Source of the DNA: Ambrosia x helenae
Lineage: Eukaryota; Streptophyta; Magnoliopsida; Asterales; Asteraceae
Assembly (NCBI GenBank): GCA_030844895.1
Contig: CM061224.1
Span: forward strand, 75,896,567-75,960,566
Reading direction: 5' to 3'
Length of the DNA: 64,000 nucleotides
Shown here: one piece after another, positions 54,939 through 64,000 of the stretch
How the letters are laid out: the number at the start of each line of letters is the position of its first letter
How positions within the stretch are numbered: the stretch's first letter is position 1
Program-made: the position numbers and the translations under genes
The notes under the pieces: model-generated
Told to the model about the DNA's origin: nothing
The model's database searches: none
The model's input: the letters and a program-made list of their open reading frames with translations, nothing else

Positions 54939-55232
54939 TAAATAGTCGGCGCACTCATTTTTAAATTGGCGAAGCTTTTTTTTTTAACCTCCCATCAAAA
55001 CCATTGATCCATTTTAACCGTTCGTCTTCTTTAATACCCTTAGTGATTTCTAAAAATACATCCTTTGGTAATGAAATCTCATTCTGAACATTGTTAGCCT
55101 TTAAACAATGATTCAACACAGGTTTTCTCCTAGATTTTGTCGTGTCTTCAAACTTGCTTGCGGAGGCCACTACTAGAATCGGATAAAAACTCGGAATCAC
55201 CAGAATGTTTACGGCTCGGGATATTCAGATAT
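54939..55232 (-). other. Short unidentified minus-strand frame
   Basis: A frame of about 75 codons ending at 54961 (KANNVQNEISLPKDVFLEIT) has no domain I recognise. The nearby Harbinger fragment suggests it may be transposon-derived. I do not assign a product. Confidence 0.25.
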
Positions 55233-55255
55233 GGGTGGTTTTTATCTAAACATCT

Positions 55256-55395
55256 CCCTCCACGGACTGTGGAGGCCTCCACGTCCCATGGAGGGCCAAA
55301 ATGGGTAAAACGACAGGCCATGGGGCTCTCAACGTCCTGTGGAGGACCAAAATTGGGTAAAACGACGGGCCGTGGGGGCCTTCACGGCCCCTATA
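55256..55395. repeat. Left subterminal palindrome array
   Basis: CTCCACGGACTGTGGAGG, CCATGGAGGGCC, GGGTAAAACGAC (twice) and GGGCCGTGGGGGCC repeat. Palindromes centred on AATGATTGG/CCAATCATT follow at 55400-55450. Confidence 0.8.
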
Positions 55396-55777
55396 TGCTT
55401 ACCAATGATTACCAATGATTGGTAATCATTGGCAATGATTGGTAATGATTGATTAGTGTGAAAAAGAAGTGTAGTGTGGGTGTCTAAGATGGGTTAGAGA
55501 TGTAAATATGAATGTTTGGTTTTTTATAAATGTTTTTTTATATGGATGTTATTCCTAAAAATAAATAGAATTATCCTGATAAAATGATATAATAGACGTT
55601 GCGTAAACATTAACGTTTATGTTGCCAAACTAAACAAAACACAAGATACGAACAATAAAACAAAATAAAGCATAATATTCAACCATTTACATAAAATAAT
55701 ATTATCCAAATAAAGAAACAACTAAACATAATAAAACATACTGTTCATACAATAATAACATCCAAATAAACAAACAA

Positions 55778-56113
55778 CTAATGACCCGACCCCTGATATA
55801 CACTAGACGGATCGAACTGCTGACTGGTGAACACCCCACCCTGCTGACTGGTGGACTCCCCACCCTGAACGGTACGCGACTCCAAACCTAAATGTACTCG
55901 CCTATCATTCTCGCTTTCCAACAACCACCGCATATCAGCCCGCATCTCCTGCATACCAGTCCGCATCGATCCCATCTGATCCAGAATCTGCTGAAGTATC
56001 TGGGCCATGGTATCAGGCAACCTAACGGCGTGATAAACGTGGGCAGCACTGCTGAAGTGCCGTATGTGCACCGCGGGTAGCTTGGTGAGGTGACATTCAA
56101 TGGAGGCTGCCAC
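55778..56113 (-). CDS. Hypothetical small protein inside the TIR element
   Basis: The frame is open from 56113 (GTG) with a first Met codon near 56009. Residues include LPDTMAQILQQILDQMGSM and RADMRWLLESEND, a likely short coiled coil, then a Gln/Ser-rich tail. I recognise no family. It could be the remnant of a transposase or a capsid-like coiled coil, or chance. Confidence 0.3.
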   Translation of the reverse strand: MAASIECHLTKLPAVHIRHFSSAAHVYHAVRLPDTMAQILQQILDQMGSMRTGMQEMRADMRWLLESENDRRVHLGLESRTVQGGESTSQQGGVFTSQQFDPSSVYQGSGH

Positions 56114-57420
56114 GTGGCACGTTGAGGTGAGAGTTTTTAATTTATTTTTTTCACGTGGATTTTCAGTCAGATCTGGTTAAAGGGGTCAAGGTGCTCGGAA
56201 AGGTTAGATCTATCCTGTTTGGCTCGTCGTTTGAGGTTCGGGTTGGGTTCAGCAAGGTTCTGTTTCAGCAGTGATGTTTAGGTCAGTGGTGGTACTGGGT
56301 CAGTGGTGGTACCGAGCACTGGTTCTCATCCGGTGGTTGAGTCCGATTGGTGTACGTGTCCGACTGAAAAAAAAAAAGATGTGATGGTGGTTTCCGGGTT
56401 AGATTCGTTCTGGAACCGCAGCAATAGTAGGTTTGGGGTGACGTTGGGTTTAAGTCTCGATTCTTGTTTGATTTCCTTTCGGGTCAAACCTTCATGTCCT
56501 GGTCAACATTAGTCAACGGTCAGCCATGGTCAAACCAGTCGACACGCGATACGGGGCGAGTTAAGTGTTGGTTCGCGAGGTCAGATATCGGGAAGGTATA
56601 AGCGCGCGCCGTGTTATTTCTTTTACTTACTTCAAGTTAATTCACATATGTGTTGATATACATTTTATTTAAAAGTGTAAAGCGAAGCGAACCGACTTAC
56701 GACTAAAAATTACCTTACTAACTTGAATGTATATTACTTGTCAAAATTAAATATAGTTTCTCGCTTATTATGACTTTAATAACTCGAGCCATGTATCGCG
56801 TATAAAGATTTAGTTAATTAGTATTGCGTTTTGTGATTTTTTTTGAACAATTGATGTTTTGGGAAAATATAGACAACTTGTGTTGTCTGGTTTCTTACAA
56901 AAACAGAGGAAACTCTGCCCAAATTTTTATAAAATATAAGGAACACATTTGACGCATGGTTTCGTGTAAATAAAGCTACATTTTACTAATAAATTCCATC
57001 CAAACATTATTTCGTAATAATATATGGACACACATGCTATCCAACTATGAAGCGAGTTAACGTTTGACTCAAGCTACGCAAATATTATTCCTTTATCCAA
57101 AATGTGTTTTTAACAATAACTTCAAATCAAGACTTTGAATGACATATTAGAGCATTATTTTAAGTAACAATACATACGCATATATTTTCGTGAAACTAAA
57201 CCAAGTTACTATCGGTTCGTTAAGTCATACACACATCAAGACACGTATTGTTTACAATGCGAGTCTAGGTAGTTGAATAAACTATCTTTACAACCAAGCA
57301 ACGAAACAAGCTTATTTGTATTAGAATTTAAGGCATCATTTATTTGTATTAGGATACAAGGGTTCAATTAATCCAAGCTCAGACTTGTTGCTACTTGCTA
57401 GTATTTACACGGTGAATTTC
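56114..57420. other. Unassigned DNA inside the TIR element
   Basis: Contains a short TCAGTGGTGGTAC duplication at about 56283-56315. It may be the first part of the LTR whose end is at 58100, but its start TGTAACA was not found. Confidence 0.4.
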
Positions 57421-58100
57421 AGGTGAGTTTTACATAGCCCCTTTTTATTTATCACCATTTTTGGGGTGAAACATGTTACAACATCATTTATGCAATTCAA
57501 TCATCAATTTGTCTATGTGTTTTTCTATGTTGCATTATGTCTTGAACATGACTAGGGTAAGCAGAATTCTAGCATAATCATTAACATTGATCAGCCGACG
57601 GTATACATTGATAGATCTATTGGACTGACAATCCCACCTGGATACGTGCCTCCTACAAAGGTAGCGTGGGTGTTTGTTATCGCATAACATATTCGAGTGA
57701 ACCATGAGCGTATGGGATGTACCACATTATAACAGTCACAAGGGTTGATTATGCACTCGATTTACTTCTAGTATGTTTTCACATATGGACTAGACTTGCC
57801 ATGACACATGAATTGCACAACATTTTTATTCGATTATCAAAACCTATGTAATTCTCACCAACTTTTGTTGACCCAAAATATTTTCAAACTTAACATGTTT
57901 CAGGTTATAACATGCTCGAAGATTAGAGTTAATGCTTGAAGATGCGTAGTCTGTATTTTTCATTTTGATGTACAAATTCTTAGAACAATTGTATGTAATT
58001 TATTTAAATCATTTATTAAAACTTATTATTTACCATGAGCTACTGAACAATCATCAATACGTGACATCCCGATGTTTCCGCCATCGGTTGGGGTGTTACA
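57421..58100 (+). repeat. LTR fragment, same family as the solo LTR at 33870
   Basis: From AGGTGAGTTTTACATAGCCCC to GGTTGGGGTGTTACA it matches 34540-35198 almost throughout. The upstream half and a TSD were not identified. Confidence 0.8.
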
Positions 58101-58399
58101 TGGTGGCACGAAAAATGACTCCTCTTCCTCTACATATTCCTAGTTCAGATCGGGCAACATCTTCTCGTCATTACCACGAAGCCCGAATTTAACCTCCTCG
58201 TCCTCTACAACTTGAATCCCGGGTCCTAAAAGGCTTTCAGAGACGTAAGACTCGTTCTGAGACAGGTCATCGGTTGAAAAACTATGTAAGTATTACATCG
58301 TGAGACCGGGAAGTTGAGATGGGTCGAGGGAATAGTGGTGGTGATGTTTTGAAAGTTTGTTTGAAATGAGGAAGAAGATGCTCCCGTTTATGTTAAAAT

Positions 58400-58740
58400 G
58401 TAAAAATCGACGGGCAGTGGAGGCCTCGATGGGTCGTCTAGGGTTTAAATGTGCAAACCTAACACATTTTTACGGACCGTGGGGGCCTCAACGGCCCGTG
58501 GTTATGCACCTTTTTCAGACTGACACCTCGTACCTCTTACGAAGATGGACCGTGGGGGCCTCCACGGCCATCTTTTTTGACCTTTTTCAGACTGACACCT
58601 CGTACGAAGATGGACCGTGGGGCCTCCACGGCCCGTCTTTTTTGACCTTTTTGATCAACCACGACCCATCGTGGCCTCCACGTCCCGTCTTTTTCCATTT
58701 TTTTCTCCACGGTCCATTGTGGCCTCCACGGTCCATCTAG
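58400..58740. repeat. Right subterminal palindrome array
   Basis: At least six units of GG(A/C)CCGTGGGGGCC(T)CCACGGCC or a variant, spaced by TCTTTTTTGACC and CAGACTGACACCTCGTAC blocks. The open frame across it is repeat read-through. Confidence 0.85.
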
Positions 58741-58785
58741 GGGGATGTCTAGGGTTTCTAAGGGGATGTGTAGACAGTATCACCC

Positions 58786-59028
58786 ATGTTTAAACCCAAA
58801 GGCAACCCAAGAGTAATAGAAGCGGATGGCACATCCTTTGTGTAAAATGGTTGGAAATGTGGGGAAAATTATTATAATGGTGAGATATTTATTGCTTAGA
58901 AAATTGTTTTTTATTTATAATTAACGGATTTATAGCCGTTCCCCCGCTACACACACGGACTCACCTTCGAGTTTTAAAACCGGTCAAGCTACTCCATCTA
59001 ACTACTCGGTGGGTAGGGACGACGTATC
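58786..59028. other. Flanking DNA, no gene
   Basis: Nothing recognised; hosts the hAT-type insertion at 59029. Confidence 0.5.
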
Positions 59029-61886
59029 TAGGCCTGTAAATGAACTGAACGTTCATGAACTGTTTGTGAACAGTTCGGAGGGAAATTCATTTATGTTCGT
59101 TTATTTAAATAAATGAACAAACACGAACAAAATTTATTTGTTCGTTTAATTAAAAACGAACGAACATGACACACGTTTGTCCGTTCATTTATGTTCATGA
59201 ACATTCGTTCTTTTATGTTCGTTCATTTATGTTTGTTTAATTAAACTTAACTTTTTCTTTATTATTTATTTCATTTTGTTAAGTATCTTGTTATCTATAC
59301 TTATACTTACTACATTATAAAGGAGGAGAGATGGCTAAAATAGTTACTTCATGTCAATTTTAAGATGACATACAAAAGGTCACAAGGTAAAACAACTATC
59401 TTTTTGCCAAATCCTTCCATTATGCCCTATGTGCAACATTTGATTACAATTGTACAAATGACTAATGCAAGTCATCTCTATTATTACTTGCTTCACCTTT
59501 TGATTTTCTCATCTTTTCAATGCCTCACCTTTTCCTTTTCTCATCTTCAATGATTATTAAAATCAACATCCCTCAATTTAATCTCTAAAACCCCTCATAC
59601 CATTGCCTTATCACACTATTTTCTTTATTACTCTTGGAAGGAGTCAACGAATGATATTGTTCAACACTTGTAGTCTTGCACTATCAATTATTATGTTGGT
59701 AAGCCAACACTTGTAATCTTGTATATTCTTTATGTATATTTATTTATTTAGTTATTTAGTTTTTAAGCTTTTTGTTAGTTCTTATATATGTTTTTTCATT
59801 ATTTTGTCCGTGTTTTCTTTTACATTCTTTTTATTTCAATTTTTGTAAATTGTGGTTTCATGTTTATCATTCAATTGAATTATTTATTTTTTAGAATCAA
59901 ATCTGTTTTGTTTTGGAGACATCACAGCTCATCAACCCATTTCCATGTATATACATATTTTAGTTTATGTTATATTCTCTAAAGTACACTTATTTTCCTC
60001 TACGGCTATAATGTGATATTCGCTTCCAATTGTGATTTTCGTTTTACCCGCATGGTTTACAATAAGGAGAGTGAAGCAAATCCTAACTTATTGACATTTG
60101 ATAGTGATGTGTGTGAAAGATTTATATTTAATCTATCATGTCAAGGCGCATAAGCACACTCATAAGAGCAAGAAACCGTGTCTTTCAATTAACTACTCAT
60201 ATGGTGCGTTGAGCTGATCTTAAGCACCGCGCCCCTGGCGCGCACCTTTGACAACTTAGATTATAATTGGTGCTCACAGTCATGCATTCCTATGTCATCA
60301 TTTGAGTATAAATTTGAAGTATTGTTGATTTCACTTGAAATTTTAAAAATAAATTACAAATTTTTCTCAATTTACTTTGAATGAAAACATTAGAGCTTTA
60401 ATGACAATTTTCATTTTTTATAGATCCTAACATTATTAGGGGATGGCAAAACAATCCGAGCCCGATGGGAAGTTTGAAATATCACGCCTGTATATCGCAT
60501 TGGCGTGTTCGATGGGAAGTTCGGTTGGGCAAATTGTGACTGTGTATCACATAAGTGTGTGCGATAGAAAGTTTGGTTGGGCCAATTCATGGGAAAAATA
60601 ATCTTTGTTGTGTTAAGAAAAACATTAAAAACAAAGAATAAGATTACAACTACGACTCACCTATGTAAATAAAAGAAGAAACATAAATGATCAAATAAGA
60701 CATCTTACAATTAATTACATCGCAAGTGTAAATACTCGAGGTTGTTTTTTAAGTTTGGGTTCAAGAGTTCTGTGAAAAAAATACCCTCTTTTAATTTGGA
60801 ACTAATGCTTTAATGATTTTGATACTTATTTGACATCTTTGTGTTTTTTAATTTTCAAGTATGTGTATTAGATCTTTAGGACACTAAAGTTTAATTTTCC
60901 AGGTAAAATTTGTTTCCTAGAAGGATTTTCCTCCCAAATTTTGGTGTTGTTTTAATTGATCAATGACTGTGTGTGTATATAAGCAAGAGGAGGATTTGCT
61001 TATGAAGCGTCAAGAACTACGCTCCGCATATCATTTTCTTAGAACTTTATACAATAAGTCGACCAATACGAACCAAACTTTAAGGAATACATGTTTGTCG
61101 ACAGGATTTACCCGCTACAATGCGCGGTGAGAAAAATGCTAGCATATTACAAGTTTTTTTGGATCACGCTGCAACGCATGGGTAAACCCACTAGTACAAT
61201 TTAAAAAGGTACATTTTTATTTGATTGTTATTAATTTTTTTTAATGGAAGAGTTGTTATATGCATTTAGTAATAGTTAATTAAGAAGCTCATGAACCTTA
61301 AATGCTCCATCATCTTATTTTATATTATTTGTTAGCGTTACAATAGATGACATATGATTGAAAAGAAATGTTCTTGCAATATTAGTATTGCAAATAAACT
61401 CTAGATTGAAAGTTTGTTAAAAAAAATTGGAAATAAACTCTAGACTGAGAGTGTGCATTGATGAATACTTATTTCTAAAACTCCATCTGGGGAACCTATT
61501 TAAAATATTTATTGACATTATTCTATTTTTTTTTCCTAAATTTATACTTTTTTCTTATTATTGATCAATTTCTACTAATTTAGATTTGGGTTTGGTTGCA
61601 TTGAGATGTATTGGATCGACTTCGTTTAATTGTGATGAATCAGTATTAAGTTGTTTTTGTTTGTGTTCATTTATGTTCGTTTATGTTAATCATTTTCGTT
61701 CATTTATGTTAATGAACTGTTCGTTTAGATTTTAAATGAACGAACATAAACGAAGACGAACACGACAAATTTCTTATTGAACGAACACAAAAATGTGTTC
61801 GATTATGTGTTCGTGTTCGGTTAAAGTTAAATGAACAAACACGAGCACGCCTATGTTCGTGTTCGTTCGGTTCGTTTACAGGCCTA
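59029..61886. mobile_element. hAT-type non-autonomous element carrying a nested Helitron
   Basis: The ends TAGGCCTGTAAATGAACTGA and, reversed, TAGGCCTGTAAACGAACCGA lie in an 8-bp TSD context GACGTATC/GGTGTATC (two differences). The family is the same as 54230-54930. Without the Helitron at 59294-61194 it is about 957 bp. Confidence 0.75.
59294..61194 (+). mobile_element. Non-autonomous Helitron, 1.9 kb
   Basis: 5' end A|TCTATACTTATACTTAC; 3' end GCTGCAACGCATGGG, then TAAACCCA and CTAG|T. Host A and T flank it. A second 3'-end-like sequence (CCGC-N6-GCGCGG, 11 bases, CTAG) lies 52 bp upstream at 61139-61142. No coding capacity recognised. Confidence 0.8.
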
Positions 61887-61894
61887 GGTGTATC

Positions 61895-62590
61895 CCCCTT
61901 ACCCAATCCGATGTTTACATACACGATGGTGTCCGAGTATCGCATTTCCTCCACCATAAGACATTATGTAATAGTACGTAATTACATAATCATGTAATGT
62001 ACGGTATATAATCATGTAACAGGTTAAGAAGTTAATTAAAAAACTATAGCAAGACAACATATAATCAAATTAAAAATACTAAAATGTTTGTTTTTATGAT
62101 GTATTTTTTTTTGTTTAGAAAATTAAATGTCTGAAAAAGTTATGAATGTTTAAAAAAGTAATGTAGTTGGTTTAACCTGAATTCATTTTGCACTTTCATT
62201 CGTTTTTTTAAACATAATTCTAAGATTCAAGGCTCATTTATTCTCAAGGATTGAATTTATAAATCGATCAATGCTTCAAATTCTTTATACACTTCGTAAG
62301 CTACTTTTCTCTCCAATATCACCCTGCCCCTATTTTACAATTTAGATTAAATGTGTATATATAGTTTCTATACAATAATATTGGGTTTTTAGAATATGCT
62401 TATGTGTTAATTAAAAAAAGTGATTGGTTTCTGGAAATTCACTTGTGCACTTCTACTCTTTATAAATTATCTTTTGTCGTGTATTCTCATGCCCATGCAA
62501 TGCAATTTGTTGAATCAAATACATTATGCAAAATAACGCTCGAAGTCGAGAGTATTGTTTACATCACATTAGTTGAAGAAGCATCTAATA
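61895..62590. other. No feature recognised
   Basis: AT-rich DNA between the hAT-type element and the LINE pseudogene. Confidence 0.5.
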
Positions 62591-62599
62591 TACAAATAA

Positions 62600-64000
62600 A
62601 AATCCATGAGAGGGAGACGAGGAGACTCCCGGTAACCGGAGAGACAACAAAGAAGACAATCAGGGGCCGGTCACTAGCTATTCGTAGCCAAGTTACCATG
62701 TGGGGTGTCGAATACTTTGTTATGGAAAGTGTTTAAACCTTATGGTCACATCAAAGACGCATATGTGGCGAAGAAGAGAGATGCTAGGGAAATTTCTTTG
62801 TGTTCGTAAGGTATGAAAGGGTTCAAGATGTAACAGAGTTGCTGGGTAGACTGAACTTAATGAAGATCTATCAAGCAAAGCTTCTGGTGTCGATTGCCAG
62901 ACATGACCGGAATCACAAATGATTTGATATGCATTAATCTACAGAACATGATCTATGAAGGGGTGGCGAGAGACAAGGGGGAGAGGTGCAGGGTGGAAGA
63001 CACCATGAACTTCCAGTGGAGCAGCTCCCGCCGGTCACGGTTACAAATAGGTACACGTTCAGAAATGTTGTGACCGGAGAAAAACCTACCAGTTCAAAGA
63101 AGACGATTAGGATCGAGGAAAGGGCCGCATTGTATACTAGCCATTGTATGATGAGGCCAGTTATAGGTGACGTTAAAAGTTTATCGGCTATGAAATTGCT
63201 GAAACCATTACTGGTAGAAGGTGGATGGGTGGAATGTCTGATAAGCTACATTGGTGGTTTAAAAGTTATGATTGTTTTCAGAGACAAGAAGTCGGCATTG
63301 ACATTCCTAGGTGGGGAATGACCTATATGGAGTGAGGTGTTATCATCTGTAGTACTATGGGAAGGCCAAATTCATGAGTTTGACCGGTTGGTATGTTTGA
63401 AAGTGATGGTTGTGCCATTGCAGTTGAGGGATGAAGAAGTTTATAACAAAATTGGTGGATTATATTGCCGAATAGCTAGGAAGTCTACCTTTTCCTAACA
63501 ACGGATAACTCATATGGTGACTGCTATGTTGTTGTGTGGGGTGCGATGAAGATCGATGAGGAAATTGAGATGGTGTGGGAAGGGAACCAATTCCCATTTT
63601 GGGTGCTGGAGGAAGACACCGGAAATGTTCAAATGGTGATTGATGTATTAAAGGCTGAGATTGCATCGTCCTACGTCAGTTCACATGATTCAATTGTAGG
63701 CGATATGGATATGGAGGAGGGTGAATTTCGGATGGTACAATCTCCGTTGAAGGCAACCAATTTGATTAATGAACAGTCACACAAGGAAATGGATCAGTGG
63801 GGGCAGGAACCAATGCTTGGGGAGAAAGATGCACGCGTGCATGGGAATAAGGAATGTTTGGGCGGTAGTTAGTTTCCCAGCTGATTGTGGGCCACAAATT
63901 AACATCAATAACTTTAATATGGGCCGCTTTACCGATAGGCCATCCCCTAATTATGGTGGAAAAAAAGACTCCGGGCCATGAGAAGCCCAAACGTGGTGGA
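62600..64000 (+). pseudogene. LINE (L1-type) ORF1 pseudogene, runs off the right edge
   Basis: The plus-strand frames give, in order, an RNA-recognition-motif-like piece (FKPYGHIKDAYVAKKRDA, then FVRYERVQDV after a frameshift near 62790), then a stretch at about 63150-63480 resembling the plant DUF4283 region (RPVIGDVKSLSAMKLLKPL; GGWVECLISYIGGLKVMI), then an acidic linker to 63872. RRM plus DUF4283-like arrangement is typical of ORF1 of plant L1 LINEs, the RNA-binding partner of the reverse transcriptase. Stops and frameshifts occur near 62733, 62814, 62923, 63319 and 63497. The ORF2 part would lie beyond the window. Confidence 0.65.

Larger units (their letters stand above)
55233..58785. 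mobile_element. 3.55-kb element with terminal inverted repeats and palindromic subterminal repeats
   Basis: The left end is GGGTGGTTTTTATCTAAACA; the right end, reversed, is GGGTGATACTGTCTACACAT, about 24-bp imperfect inverted repeats. Both subterminal regions carry many CCGTGG-GGGCCTCCACGG-type palindromes. The TSD is unclear, so the superfamily is not assigned. The interior holds an LTR fragment and a small minus-strand frame. Confidence 0.55.

Noticed and set aside
58357..58740. 127-codon frame with repeated WxVGASTA/GPWGLHGP segments
   Set aside because: Read-through of the subterminal palindrome array, not a conserved protein.

Overview
This is plant nuclear DNA built almost entirely of transposable elements. 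The families point to a eudicot, probably Asteraceae: Ty3/gypsy LTRs of the TGTGACACCC / TGTAACACCCC type, a Tat-lineage element with an antisense gene, a tRNA-Asp-primed Athila-type derivative, Helitrons, Harbinger and hAT MITEs, and tRNA-derived SINEs. The taxon is inferred from repeat style only. I see no ordinary host gene. The only long open frames belong to mobile elements.

Layout. 1-4.1 kb: minus-strand Ty3 LTR remnants with an iMet-type primer site, then TG-rich unassigned DNA. 4.2-18.2 kb: a degenerate plus-strand chromovirus (Tekay/Del-like) cut by a very young Athila-type non-autonomous element (6149-12996, TSD GTTAT). 18.7-20.1 kb: MITE/foldback elements embedded in (AT)n tracts. 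20.4-23.0 kb: a minus-strand LTR with three tRNA-like segments. 23.4-36.7 kb: a minus-strand Tat/Retand-type element (883-bp LTRs, TSD ATAGG). Its gag-pol is broken, but an antisense gene on the plus strand is intact with four exons; a solo LTR (33870-35198, TSD GTATC) sits in gag. 38.3-48.1 kb: a Tourist-like MITE, a pseudogene resembling the C-terminus of a restriction-like-endonuclease non-LTR element, a large Helitron carrying a 2.65-kb solo LTR, a smaller Helitron and a SINE, then a second Harbinger MITE. 47.9-54.2 kb: two fragments of a Harbinger-type transposase separated by Helitrons. 54.2-61.9 kb: hAT-type elements with 8-bp TSDs (one hosting a Helitron) and a 3.55-kb terminal-inverted-repeat element with palindromic subterminal repeats. 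62.6-64 kb: a LINE ORF1 pseudogene running off the right edge.

Insertion order can be read in several places from TSDs and from undisrupted paralogous sites inside the window. The most interesting unit is the antisense gene of the Tat element (25503-28858). It has its own TATA box, five CACGTG boxes within 165 bp upstream, three GT-AG introns and a continuous 1045-residue frame, while the opposite-strand polyprotein of the same element is dead.
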